Notes under the pieces: generated by a model
What the model was told of the DNA's origin: nothing
The model's database searches: none
What the model saw: only the letters and a program-made list of their open reading frames with translations
Translations under genes and position numbers: made by a program
From: an uncultured Christensenellaceae bacterium
GTDB lineage: Bacteria > Bacillota > Clostridia > Christensenellales > Borkfalkiaceae
Direction: 5' to 3'
Length of the DNA: 18,484 bases
Assembly (NCBI GenBank): GCA_910588465.1
Contig: CAJUOP010000028.1
Location: forward strand, 1-18,484
Shown: positions 6,021-14,204 of the stretch, in pieces
Numbering within the stretch: the first letter of the stretch is position 1
Layout of the letters: each line of letters begins with the position of its first letter

Positions 6021-8126
6021 TTATTTATTTTTTTCGTCTACGCGAAGCAGATCGGCAATCGACGCGCCGCCGAATTCGCCCCCCTCGTCCGTCCACTCTC
6101 TGTACGCTTCCGCATCGTCGAAGTCGAAGTTCTTTCTGCCGCCCTTGCGCGACTTCTGAGGTTTGCCGCCCTCGCGCTCGCTGCGCTCGAAACGGGGCTC
6201 CTGCTCGGGACGGGGCTGCAACGCCTTAATAGAAAGCGTGATTTTTCTTTCCGCGGGATTGAACACCAACACCTTTGCGTCGACCTCCTCGCCGATATTC
6301 AAAATACCCGTAGGGTTGTCGATCCATTCGTGCGTGATCTGGGATACGTGCACAAGACCGTCGATTCCCTTTTCCAGCTCTACAAACGCGCCGAACGGTA
6401 CGATACGCACGACCTTTCCGTGCACCACGTCGCCCTCTGCGTATTTATCCGCCGCAAGATCCCAAGGCTGAAGCTGCAACTGCTTGTAGCCGATGGAAAC
6501 CTTTTTGTGCTCGCGGTCCACTCTCAGAACCTTAAAGCGGTAAGTCTTGCCGATTTCGAGCACGTCGGTCACTTCTTTTACGCCCGTCCAACTCAAATCG
6601 GAGATGTGCGCAAGACAGTCGAACCCGTTTACCGAAACGAACGCGCCGAACGAAGTAACGCGCTCTACCTTGCCCTCCACTTCGTCGTCCACGTTCACGG
6701 AGTTTAAGAACTCCGCTTCTTTTTCCGCTTTCGCGGCGTCGCGCGCTTCCTTCTCCGCTTCGAGAATTACGCGCTGCGATGCGATAATTTCCTTTCTGCG
6801 TTCTTTTCTGATTTCGATCAGCTTCAAACGAAGTTTTTTGCCCGTATATTTGTCGAGTTCTCTCACGTAGCCGGTGCGGATCTCCTTGGCGGGAACGAAC
6901 ACGGGATAGGTGCCGAGCTCGGCGGTGAGCCCGCCCTTGTTAAAGCCCGTGCAAACTACGGTGAATTCTTTGCCGCTCTCGATATCGCCGAGGATCGCCT
7001 CTTCCTCGCGGATCTTCTTTACCGCTTTTTCCGAAAGCTTTACCTTGGGACTTACTTCGAGGACCATCGCTTCGATCACTTCGCCTACGCGGGGAGCGTA
7101 AAGCTCGCGCGTATACTCCGCACAGTCCAGCTCTTCCTTAGAGAGCAAGATTTCCAGCTTTCCCGAAGCGGAAACGTAAACGCCTTCGTCGGTAGCAGAT
7201 ACAATCTTTACGGAAAGTATCTGACCCTTTCTGTACCGCTCGCTCTTGCCGAGATCCTCAACGACGTCCTTCATTGTCGTTGCCTGAACTTCCGTGCTGT
7301 TTTCTTCCATCTTGAAAAGAACCTCCCGGGTCTGCCAATCGGGCGTGCTCGCGCCCGCTATGATGCCGACCTTTTTACAAAATTTGATATTTTCATATTT
7401 GAAACCGTCCGCATTTTCCAGTCGGATCACCCGACTGCAATTCGCCGACGCAATTTCACAGAGTTTGTTGGTGTTGCTGCTGTTCAGCCCGCCGATCACC
7501 AAAATTGCATCGCATATACGGGAGAGCCGTTCCGCCTCCCGCTGCCTTCGTATAGTAGTATAACAAATCGTCCGAAAAATCTCAACTGTTTTCGCGTGCT
7601 CTTTTTGGATAATTTTACTTATTTTTAAAAATTTTTTTTCGGAAAAGGTCGTTTGGGAAACGAGAACGACGTTTTTTCCCTTTAAAACGGTAAAATCGTC
7701 CTCTTCGGAGGAAAACACGTACGCCTCGCCCGACACCCAGCCGATAAGCCCCTTTACCTCGGGGTGTTCTCGGATCCCGACGATCGCAACCGTCTTGCCC
7801 TGCGCGCCCGCCTCCGCGACGATGCCCTGCGTCCGCTTTACGAATTCGCACGTGCAGTCCACCACGCGGATCCCCCGCTCCTCGCAGCGCGTAAACGTGT
7901 CCTTTGCCTCGCCGTGAGAACGGATCAGGAGCGTCGCTCCGTCGGGCACCCCGTCCGGCGTTTCAACCGTTATAATGCCGCGCTCCGAAATACGCTTCAC
8001 CACGTCGCCGTTGTGAATGATTTCCCCGAGCACGTAACAGTTTTCCGCGGGAATCTCCATGGCGGTGTCTACCGCGCGCCGCACGCCCGCGCAAAATCCG
8101 CAGTTTTCGGCAACGATCACCTGCAT
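6021..8126 (-). CDS. ispH: IspH-RpsA fusion: HMBPP reductase with four C-terminal S1 RNA-binding domains
   Basis: The N-terminal half (about 1-275) is 4-hydroxy-3-methylbut-2-enyl diphosphate reductase, the last step of the MEP pathway, a [4Fe-4S] enzyme making IPP and DMAPP. The three cluster cysteines are C12 (GFCAGVRRA), C93 (DCTCEFV) and C188 (ICYTTIRRQ). H38, H71, the HPEVKG block with E123, and NSSNTNKL complete the active site. From about 300 to 635 there are four S1/OB repeats: GQILSVKI, GKEFTVVC, DDEVEGKV...FGAFVSV and GDVVHGKV...FGAFVEL; the last two are the most canonical. A basic/acidic low-complexity tail follows. The fusion is well known in Clostridia. The S1 half may bind mRNA or the ribosome like RpsA. 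The start ATG is 1 nt after the plsC stop, so translation is probably coupled. Last gene of its operon. Confidence 0.96.
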   Translation of the reverse strand: MQVIVAENCGFCAGVRRAVDTAMEIPAENCYVLGEIIHNGDVVKRISERGIITVETPDGVPDGATLLIRSHGEAKDTFTRCEERGIRVVDCTCEFVKRTQGIVAEAGAQGKTVAIVGIREHPEVKGLIGWVSGEAYVFSSEEDDFTVLKGKNVVLVSQTTFSEKKFLKISKIIQKEHAKTVEIFRTICYTTIRRQREAERLSRICDAILVIGGLNSSNTNKLCEIASANCSRVIRLENADGFKYENIKFCKKVGIIAGASTPDWQTREVLFKMEENSTEVQATTMKDVVEDLGKSERYRKGQILSVKIVSATDEGVYVSASGKLEILLSKEELDCAEYTRELYAPRVGEVIEAMVLEVSPKVKLSEKAVKKIREEEAILGDIESGKEFTVVCTGFNKGGLTAELGTYPVFVPAKEIRTGYVRELDKYTGKKLRLKLIEIRKERRKEIIASQRVILEAEKEARDAAKAEKEAEFLNSVNVDDEVEGKVERVTSFGAFVSVNGFDCLAHISDLSWTGVKEVTDVLEIGKTYRFKVLRVDREHKKVSIGYKQLQLQPWDLAADKYAEGDVVHGKVVRIVPFGAFVELEKGIDGLVHVSQITHEWIDNPTGILNIGEEVDAKVLVFNPAERKITLSIKALQPRPEQEPRFERSEREGGKPQKSRKGGRKNFDFDDAEAYREWTDEGGEFGGASIADLLRVDEKNK

Positions 8127-8127
8127 A

Positions 8128-8898
8128 TTATTTCCTCTTCCGATTTTCCTTTTTTGCCCGCTGCTCCGCCCTGTGCTCCTCGCGCAGCTCGTACAGTCTG
8201 TCGCGGATCGAATTATCCGCCTCGGCGTATTCCTCCTGCGAAAGCTTTTTCCCGTAATACTCGGTCAACTCGAACGGTTCGCCCACGCGCACGTGCGTTT
8301 TGTGCCAGACCCTCGGTTTGTTACAAATCACGATGGGAACGATGGGCGTCTGCGTCTTGATCGCCATCAGCGCGGCGCCGCTGTAAAAGGGCAAAAACTC
8401 TTCGCCGTCTCCGCGGTTGCGTGTCCCTTCGGGGTAGAGCGAAACTTTCTCCCCGTTTTTCAACGCCTTCATCGCGTCCATCAGCGCGCGGATATCCGAC
8501 CCGTCGCGCATCACGGCGATCGCGCCGACTTTTCTTGCGAAATATCCGACGACGGGCAAGTGCAAAACCGATTCTTTGGTAATATAATGAATCCCCTCCC
8601 ACGTGGTATGCGCGGGATAGGCGATATCCCACAGCGAATAATGGTTGCCCACGTAAATGCAGGCGCCCTTTCCCACCTTTTTGTGTCCGTACATTTTAAA
8701 GGGATAAATTATATAGTGTAAAGGATAGACGAAAACGCGCAGCAAATTCATCAGATGCATCACGTGCTTTCCCTTTCTGTTTGCGGGAATCAGTCTTAAC
8801 GCGCGCTTCTTTTTTCGCTTCTCTTCTTTCTTTTTCAGTTTTTCCTGCCTTTTCAGCTCTCTTTTCGTAGGCACGGCGCCAAGCTGCTGTTCCTGCAT
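8128..8898 (-). CDS. plsC: 1-acyl-sn-glycerol-3-phosphate acyltransferase (PlsC family)
   Basis: Membrane-associated enzyme that acylates lysophosphatidic acid to phosphatidic acid in phospholipid synthesis. 256 residues. Family motifs in order: NHYSLWD (85-91, the catalytic NHx4D), GAIAVMR (125-131), LYPEGTRNR (154-162) and TPIVPIVI (184-191). A hydrophobic segment around 47-68 probably inserts in the membrane. Both ends are extremely basic: roughly half of residues 12-32 are Lys or Arg, and the C-terminus ends in KKENRKRK. These tails fall outside the catalytic core. Its ATG overlaps the cmk stop by one base, and ispH follows after 1 nt, the usual clostridial cmk-plsC-ispH order. The acyl donor (acyl-ACP or acyl-phosphate-derived) cannot be told. 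Confidence 0.94.
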   Translation of the reverse strand: MQEQQLGAVPTKRELKRQEKLKKKEEKRKKKRALRLIPANRKGKHVMHLMNLLRVFVYPLHYIIYPFKMYGHKKVGKGACIYVGNHYSLWDIAYPAHTTWEGIHYITKESVLHLPVVGYFARKVGAIAVMRDGSDIRALMDAMKALKNGEKVSLYPEGTRNRGDGEEFLPFYSGAALMAIKTQTPIVPIVICNKPRVWHKTHVRVGEPFELTEYYGKKLSQEEYAEADNSIRDRLYELREEHRAEQRAKKENRKRK

Positions 8899-9905
8899 CA
8901 GATTTTCTCCTGAATTCTACGTTTCATTTCCGCGATCACCTGCGCGATTGTCATCTCCGAGGTGTCGATCCGCACCGCGTCCTCCGCCTGTTTTAACGGC
9001 GCGATCTCGCGCGTGGAATCCTGCTCGTCCCGCCGAATGATTTCGTCCTTCAGCTCCTCGTAATTTACCGTATATCCCTTTGCCGTCAGCTCGTCGAAGC
9101 GGCGATTGGCGCGCACCTGCGGGCTTGCCGTTAAAAAGAATTTAAAGTCGGCGTCGGGCAGTACGAACGTTCCGATATCCCTGCCGTCGAGCACGCAGGA
9201 CATATTCGAGGCGACCTCGCGCTGTTTTTCCGCCATACGCAACCGCACGGAAAGATATTTCGAAACGGTGGAAGCCGCCATCGACACGCGCGGCTGCCTG
9301 ATCTCCTCCGAAACGTCCTTGCCGTCCAGCACCGTTTTCTGCATCCCGTTCTCATATTCCACCGTAAGGCGCAAATCGCGCATCAGCTCGCAGATTTCCT
9401 CTTCGCTGTCGAGATTCGTTCCCTTATCGAGCGCTTTCAGCGCGCACGCGCGGTACATCGCACCCGTATCGAGATACAAAATCGAGTATTCCTTCGCAAG
9501 CGCCTTTGCTACGGTCGATTTTCCGCTCCCCGCGGGACCGTCTATCGCTATATTCATTTTACCGCTTAAATCCTTTCTGAGTACTTTCGCCCCGCCCAGA
9601 TACACATGGCGCGGCGTAATGTTTTTTTCTACGAACAGCATCACGCGGATACAGAGCTTTAACCCGCCGTCGATCTCGGGCTCCTGCGCGGAAAACAGCG
9701 CAGAGCTTTCGAACCCCGCTTCGCGCGCAGCCTTCGCGGGATAAAACGAATGGATATCCGAGGTGCTCGAAAACACCATGCTTACTACCTCGTCGCGGGA
9801 AATGCCGTTGCGGCTCTCGATTTGCAACAGCAGCTCCTTTACCGCCTTTCTTATCTCTTCCGCATTGTCCTCCGCAATCGTCGTTGCTCCGCGAATTACT
9901 ACCAT
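8898..9905 (-). CDS. cmk: Bifunctional chorismate mutase (AroH type) - CMP kinase fusion
   Basis: 335 residues. Residues 1-116 are an AroH-type chorismate mutase, which converts chorismate to prephenate for Phe/Tyr. VIRGATT (3-9, R5), the PAKAAR block, QE (E75), CIRVML (R87) and RHVYL (Y102) match the B. subtilis AroH active-site positions. Residues 117-335 are a complete (d)CMP kinase: P-loop GPAGSGKST (123-131), YLDTGAMYR (144-152), GRDIGT (241-246), a lid with RRDEQDS and the terminal helix. There is no linker: the domains meet at KDLSGK-MNIAIDG. The ATG at 9905-9903 is set by AGGAGG 5 nt upstream; an upstream alternative would overlap the promoter. First gene of the operon; the stop overlaps the plsC ATG. 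Internal initiation at M117 might also give free CMP kinase. Both domain assignments are secure. Confidence 0.93.
   Translation of the reverse strand: MVVIRGATTIAEDNAEEIRKAVKELLLQIESRNGISRDEVVSMVFSSTSDIHSFYPAKAAREAGFESSALFSAQEPEIDGGLKLCIRVMLFVEKNITPRHVYLGGAKVLRKDLSGKMNIAIDGPAGSGKSTVAKALAKEYSILYLDTGAMYRACALKALDKGTNLDSEEEICELMRDLRLTVEYENGMQKTVLDGKDVSEEIRQPRVSMAASTVSKYLSVRLRMAEKQREVASNMSCVLDGRDIGTFVLPDADFKFFLTASPQVRANRRFDELTAKGYTVNYEELKDEIIRRDEQDSTREIAPLKQAEDAVRIDTSEMTIAQVIAEMKRRIQEKI
9555..9576 (-). promoter_or_regulatory. Possible internal ribosome site for free CMP kinase
   Basis: AAAGGA (9571-9576) lies 13 nt upstream of the in-frame ATG (9557-9555) that begins the cmk domain exactly where stand-alone CMP kinases start. 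The spacing is longer than ideal. It looks like the relic of a separate cmk gene start. Confidence 0.3.
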
Positions 9906-9910
9906 ACCGT

Positions 9911-9916
9911 CCTCCT
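9911..9916 (-). promoter_or_regulatory. Ribosome binding site deciding the aroH-cmk start
   Basis: AGGAGG on the minus strand, 5 nt before the ATG at 9905. It rules out the longer frame opening near 9962, which would place the promoter inside the coding region. Confidence 0.85.
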
Positions 9917-9929
9917 GAGTAATATTGAG

Positions 9930-9958
9930 ATTATAACACATTCCGAAAATTCTGTCAA
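9930..9958 (-). promoter_or_regulatory. Consensus sigma-A promoter of the aroH-cmk/plsC/ispH operon
   Basis: Exact TTGACA (9953-9958), 17-nt spacer, TATAAT (9930-9935) on the minus strand. The predicted leader is only about 18 nt, leaving no room for an attenuator or riboswitch. Confidence 0.9.
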
Positions 9959-10016
9959 GCAACCGAATTCAGAAATAAATCAAATACTATGTCATACATA
10001 TTACTATGCAAAATCG

Positions 10017-11237
10017 TTATTTTATGGAGTTTCCAGCCGCAAAACCCGTAGAAAAAGCAATTTGCAAATTAAAACCGCCCGTATAAGCGTCCGCGTCAAG
10101 CGTTTCCCCGCAAAAATATAACCCCTTAATCTTTTTGCTTTCCATCGTTTTGGGATTGATTTCTTTCAGATCCACCCCGCCGGACGTCACGACCGCCTCC
10201 TCGAAGCCGCGCAGCGAACTCGGATATATCGGAAACTCCTTTAACGCGCGCACGAGGTTGCAGCGCTCCTCTTTCGTGACAGCGTTCGCCTGTTTCGTCG
10301 GCGAGATTTGCGCCCGTTTCAATACGAGCAACGCGAGCGATACGGGCAGCAATCCGCGTGCAACGTTTTTCAGCTGCTCGTTTTTTCGCTCCGAAAAGTC
10401 GCGCAGCAGCCGCGCGTCCAGCTTTTTTTCGTCCAACGCGGGCTTAAAATCGAGATACAGTGACAGCTCGCGGACCGGGATCCGGTTGATTTCGGCGGAT
10501 AGCGACAAGACGAGCGGTCCGCTGATCCCGTAATGCGTAAACAGTAATTCGCCCATACGGGAAAATATTACTTTTCCGTTCCGCTGCGCCGTTAGCACCG
10601 CGTTTTTTAACGAGATCCCCTGTACGGCAGAAATATCCCCTCCGCAATTCAGCCCGACCAGCGATGGCTTTAATTCGGTCACCGTATGCCCCGCCTCCTG
10701 CGCAAAGCGATAGCCGTCGCCCGTAGAACCCGTGGCGGGGTACGACAGTCCACCCGTCGCAATAATCGCGCAATCACACGGATAATGCCCCAAATTCGTC
10801 CTTATGCCGCACACATTACTATTTATAGTCTCTATTTTCGTCACATATTCGTTACAGTGCACGGATACGCCGACGCCGACGCACGCAGACTCTAACGTTT
10901 TCGTCACGTCGCTGGCATGGTCGCTGACGGGAAACACGCGGTTTCCGCGCTCGGTTTTTAACGAGAGCCCAAACGATTCAAGCAGCTCTGCAAGCTTTTG
11001 CGGCGGAAAGGAATAAATCGCGCCCGTCAAAAATTTTGCGCCGCGAACAACGTTGCGCAAAAACTCGTCGGGCAGGCAATCGTTGGTAACGTTGCACCTG
11101 CCCTTTCCCGTGATATATATTTTTTTGCCGAGCTTCTCGTTCTTTTCAAACAGAATCACTTCGTTTCCGTTCTTCGCGGCGGCATACGCCGCCATCAAGC
11201 CCGAAGCTCCTCCGCCCACTACCGCAACCCGTTTCAT
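10017..11237 (-). CDS. HI0933-family NAD(P)/FAD-dependent oxidoreductase (YhiN/BaiN-like)
   Basis: Flavoprotein of the HI0933 family, often annotated as aminoacetone oxidase-like; the physiological substrate is usually unknown. 406 residues, family-typical. The FAD dinucleotide fold is VAVVGGGASGLMAA (4-17) with E31 at the end of beta-2. The family signature GKKIYITGKGRCNVTN covers 37-52. A second FAD-contact block ATGGLSYPATGSTGDGYR covers 160-177. The C-terminal FAD block contains FCGETLDADAYTGGFNLQ. The ATG follows AGAGGA. A 15-bp terminator hairpin of the upstream operon ends only 14 nt before the start, and I see no promoter between them. BaiN, a bile-acid reductase of Clostridium scindens, belongs to this family, but no bai genes are nearby, so that function is not supported. 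Confidence 0.9.
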   Translation of the reverse strand: MKRVAVVGGGASGLMAAYAAAKNGNEVILFEKNEKLGKKIYITGKGRCNVTNDCLPDEFLRNVVRGAKFLTGAIYSFPPQKLAELLESFGLSLKTERGNRVFPVSDHASDVTKTLESACVGVGVSVHCNEYVTKIETINSNVCGIRTNLGHYPCDCAIIATGGLSYPATGSTGDGYRFAQEAGHTVTELKPSLVGLNCGGDISAVQGISLKNAVLTAQRNGKVIFSRMGELLFTHYGISGPLVLSLSAEINRIPVRELSLYLDFKPALDEKKLDARLLRDFSERKNEQLKNVARGLLPVSLALLVLKRAQISPTKQANAVTKEERCNLVRALKEFPIYPSSLRGFEEAVVTSGGVDLKEINPKTMESKKIKGLYFCGETLDADAYTGGFNLQIAFSTGFAAGNSIK

Positions 11238-11251
11238 AAATCCTCTTTCGG

Positions 11252-11285
11252 AAAAGACGAGGGAAAAAACTTTCCCTCGTCTTTT
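11252..11285 (-). terminator. Terminator of the Na+-pump operon
   Basis: Perfect 15-bp inverted repeat (11252-11266 with 11271-11285), 4-nt loop, ending in TCTTTT on the minus strand. It lies 12 nt after the oadA stop. The stem is A/T at its base, so it could also work on the plus strand, but no plus-strand gene needs it. Confidence 0.85.
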
Positions 11286-11297
11286 ATCGTCCTGATG

Positions 11298-12716
11298 TTA
11301 TACGGGATAAACACCCGTCTTGGCGAGGTCGCCGTCCACGCCCTCGTTCTTTGCCTTTCTCCATTTAAAGAAGTTTTCGGCAACCTCGGGGAAGGAGGCG
11401 TAGGAAAGAACGTCCTCTTCCTGTGTGTAATAACCCTTCGCCACGACCTCCGCTTTCAGAGACTCGTATTCGGGCGCCAAATCGTCCGCAGGGCGGTAAT
11501 CGATCCGCTTCTCGCCCTTTAAAACCTTTTTCGCAACCTCTTCGTTGACGGGCATGGGAAGCTGACCGTATTTTCCCGCGAACAGATCGCGCGTTTCCTT
11601 GGTCACCATTTTGTAGCGTTCGCCCATTACCACGTTCATGACCGCCTGCGTACCGACGATCTGAGAGCTGGGCGTAACGAGCGGAGGATAGCCGCAGTCG
11701 CGGCGCACGTTTGGGACCTCCGCCAGTACGTCGGGCAGTTTATCCTCTTTGCCCGCCTTTTTCAGCTGGTTCATCAGATTGGAAAGCATTCCGCCCGGCA
11801 CCTGATAGATGAGAGTATTCACGTCCACCTGGCGCACCTTGGGATTGAGCGAGCCCTCTTTTTCCAGCTCCGCGGCAACCTTTTTAAAGTGTGCCGCGAT
11901 GGGGATCAGCTTATTCAGGTCTATTCCCGTATCGAATTCCGTTCCCTGCAAGGTAGCCACCAGCGGCTCGGTCGCGGGCTGAGAGGTGCCGTTGGCAAGC
12001 GGCGAAAGCGCGGTGTCCACAATGTCTACGCCCGCCTGAATCGCCATCAGATTTACCATATCGCCCGTACCCGTGGTGTTGTGCGTGTGCAAATGGATCT
12101 TCGTTTCGGGACGAAGCTCTTTTTTTAACGCGGTAACCAGGTTATAAGCTTCAAAGGGAAGCAACAGGTTAGCCATATCCTTAATACAGATGTTATCCGC
12201 GCCCATATCCTCGTAAGTCTTTGCAAGCTTTACAAAATACTCGAGCGTGTGCACGGGGCTGGTGGTATAGGAAATCGCTGCTTCGCAAACGCATTTTCCG
12301 CCCGCGCCGTATTTTTTAATCGCCTTCATGGAAGCAGCGATGTTGCGAGGATCGTTCAGCGCGTCGAATACGCGCACTACGCCGATTCCGTTTTCGATGG
12401 ACTTTTCCACCACTTTTTCTACCAGGTCGTCCGCATAATTGCGGTAGCCGAGCAAGTTCTGCCCGCGCAGAAGCATTTGAATGGGCGTCTTTTTTAGGTA
12501 CTTGCGCAACGTTCTGAGCCGTTCCCACGGATCCTCGTTCAAAAAGCGCATACACGAATCGAACGTGGCGCCGCCCCAGCCCTCCAACGAATAATAGCCT
12601 ACCTCGTCGAGCTGCTGCAACACGGGAATCATCTGTTCCGTACGCATACGCGTCGCCGCATGGGACTGGTGCGCGTCGCGCAGGATCGTATCCATAATCA
12701 TTACTTTTTTAGCCAT
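11298..12716 (-). CDS. oadA: Oxaloacetate decarboxylase alpha-type carboxyltransferase (OadA/PycB/5S family), no biotin domain
   Basis: Cytoplasmic TIM-barrel carboxyltransferase that moves CO2 between an alpha-keto acid (oxaloacetate/pyruvate) and a biotin carrier. 472 residues. DTILRDAHQS (9-18) is the metal/substrate motif. NICIKDMAN holds K179, the usual carbamylated or reactive lysine. The metal-binding HLHTH is at 208-212. It stops after the conserved carboxyltransferase C-domain and lacks the biotinyl tail of long OadA proteins; the separate carrier gene in this operon supplies it. The ATG follows GGAG. Last gene of the five-gene operon, 26 nt after oadB. It is equally homologous to PycB and to the 5S subunit of propionibacterial transcarboxylase; the OadB/OadG context favours a decarboxylase. 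Confidence 0.93.
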   Translation of the reverse strand: MAKKVMIMDTILRDAHQSHAATRMRTEQMIPVLQQLDEVGYYSLEGWGGATFDSCMRFLNEDPWERLRTLRKYLKKTPIQMLLRGQNLLGYRNYADDLVEKVVEKSIENGIGVVRVFDALNDPRNIAASMKAIKKYGAGGKCVCEAAISYTTSPVHTLEYFVKLAKTYEDMGADNICIKDMANLLLPFEAYNLVTALKKELRPETKIHLHTHNTTGTGDMVNLMAIQAGVDIVDTALSPLANGTSQPATEPLVATLQGTEFDTGIDLNKLIPIAAHFKKVAAELEKEGSLNPKVRQVDVNTLIYQVPGGMLSNLMNQLKKAGKEDKLPDVLAEVPNVRRDCGYPPLVTPSSQIVGTQAVMNVVMGERYKMVTKETRDLFAGKYGQLPMPVNEEVAKKVLKGEKRIDYRPADDLAPEYESLKAEVVAKGYYTQEEDVLSYASFPEVAENFFKWRKAKNEGVDGDLAKTGVYPV

Positions 12717-12742
12717 AACATTTCTCCGAAAATTTCTTCAAT

Positions 12743-14191
12743 TTACGCGCCAAAGCAGGCGAGCAATACGCCCGCAGCCAACGCCGAACCGATAACGCCC
12801 GCCACGTTGGGACCCATCGCGTGCATCAACAGGTGGTTGCTCGGGTCGGTTTCCCGTCCGACATCCTCCGAAATACGCGCCGCCATGGGCACGGCGGAAA
12901 CGCCCGCAGACCCGATTAGCGGGTTTATCTTGCCCTTGGAAAGCTTGCACATGAGCTTAGCGACGAGCAGTCCACCGATCGTGCCGAGTACGAACGCGAT
13001 CACACCCGTAAGCATAATGCCCAGCGTCTGTGCGGTGAGGAATATCTCCCCCTTCGCCTTGCAGCCGACGGCAAGCCCCAAAAAGATTGTGATCGTATTG
13101 ATGAGCCCGTTCTGTGCCTGCGAGGAAAGGCGCTCCACCACGCCCGATTCGCGGAACAGGTTTCCGAGCATCAGCATTCCCAAAAGCGGAACGGCGTCGG
13201 GGAGCAGCAAGCCCACCACCAGCGTGACCGCCACGGGGAAAATCACTTTTTCCACCTTAGAAACCTGACGGAGCGGCTTCATGCGGATCGCCCGCTCCTT
13301 CTTGGTCGTCAGAAGGCGCATTAACGGCTTCTGAATCACGGGAATCAGCGCCATATACGAATACGCCGCGATCGCGATCGTGGGCACGAGGTGCTCCGCA
13401 AGCGTTTTAGAAACGTAAATCGCGGTAGGACCGTCCGCCCCGCCGATAATGGCGATCGCCGCCGCTTCCGCCCCCGTAAAGCCGAGCAGAACCGCGCCGA
13501 ACAGCGCCACGAAAATACCGAGCTGCGCGCCCGCGCCGATAAACATACTCTTGGGGTTGGCGATCAGCGGTCCGAAGTCGGTCATCGCGCCGATCCCGAG
13601 GAAGATAAGCGGAGGATAAATGACTTTATCCACGCCGTAATACAGATACCACAGCAGCCCGCGCCCCTGCACGGATTCGTAGGCTTCCTGCAATACGATG
13701 GAGTTGCGGGCGAATTCCGTTACCCCTTCCGAAACGGCGCCCTGCACGTATCCGCTCAGCGAATAGAGGCTGTTGAAATCGGCAAGGCTCATCGTCTGCG
13801 AAATGCCCTGCTGCAAATTCTCGAACGAAGAAAAATACGTGACGACGTCGCCGTTGAGGTATCCGTCGCGAATATAAATCAGCGCTTCGGAAGCCTTATC
13901 CATATACACGCCCGCGTTCTCGACGTCGCCCTCGATCCCCAGTTTTAACGAGGTATCGGCGGGATAAACGCCCCAAAGAATTTTTTCCGCTCCGGGCAGG
14001 TTGATAAGGAACATACCGAACGCAATGGGAAGCAGGAGCATGGGCTCGAACTTCTTTACGATGGCAAGGTACATCAGCACAAAGGAGATAAGCAGCATTA
14101 CATAATTCTGCCAGCCTCCCTGCGCGAGCCCCATCGACCCCCACAAATCGGAAAAGATTTTTCCGAAATCTATGAGTAAATTGCTCTGCAT
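12743..14191 (-). CDS. oadB: Na+-pumping decarboxylase membrane subunit beta (OadB)
   Basis: Polytopic membrane protein that decarboxylates carboxybiotin and drives Na+ out of the cell. 482 residues, longer than the common 375-435. Conserved signatures: KKFEPMLLLPIAFG (46-59), PPLIFLGIGAMTDFGPLIAN (193-212), GGADGPTAIY (250-259) with D253, the Asp thought to handle Na+ and proton, and NPLIGSAGVSAVPMAARI in the C-terminal half. The extra length is a mostly soluble segment at about 70-180, between TM helices, rich in acidic and Ser/Tyr residues. The ATG follows a GGAG site and lies 13 nt after the biotin-carrier stop. Confidence 0.95.
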   Translation of the reverse strand: MQSNLLIDFGKIFSDLWGSMGLAQGGWQNYVMLLISFVLMYLAIVKKFEPMLLLPIAFGMFLINLPGAEKILWGVYPADTSLKLGIEGDVENAGVYMDKASEALIYIRDGYLNGDVVTYFSSFENLQQGISQTMSLADFNSLYSLSGYVQGAVSEGVTEFARNSIVLQEAYESVQGRGLLWYLYYGVDKVIYPPLIFLGIGAMTDFGPLIANPKSMFIGAGAQLGIFVALFGAVLLGFTGAEAAAIAIIGGADGPTAIYVSKTLAEHLVPTIAIAAYSYMALIPVIQKPLMRLLTTKKERAIRMKPLRQVSKVEKVIFPVAVTLVVGLLLPDAVPLLGMLMLGNLFRESGVVERLSSQAQNGLINTITIFLGLAVGCKAKGEIFLTAQTLGIMLTGVIAFVLGTIGGLLVAKLMCKLSKGKINPLIGSAGVSAVPMAARISEDVGRETDPSNHLLMHAMGPNVAGVIGSALAAGVLLACFGA

Positions 14192-14204
14192 ATAACGCTC
14201 CGCT

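Noticed and set aside
10017..11237. Bile-acid reductase BaiN
   Set aside because: Same superfamily, but no other bai genes nearby and the family is broad.
13391..13948. 185-codon plus-strand frame opposite oadB
   Set aside because: Antisense shadow; oadB has full family motifs.
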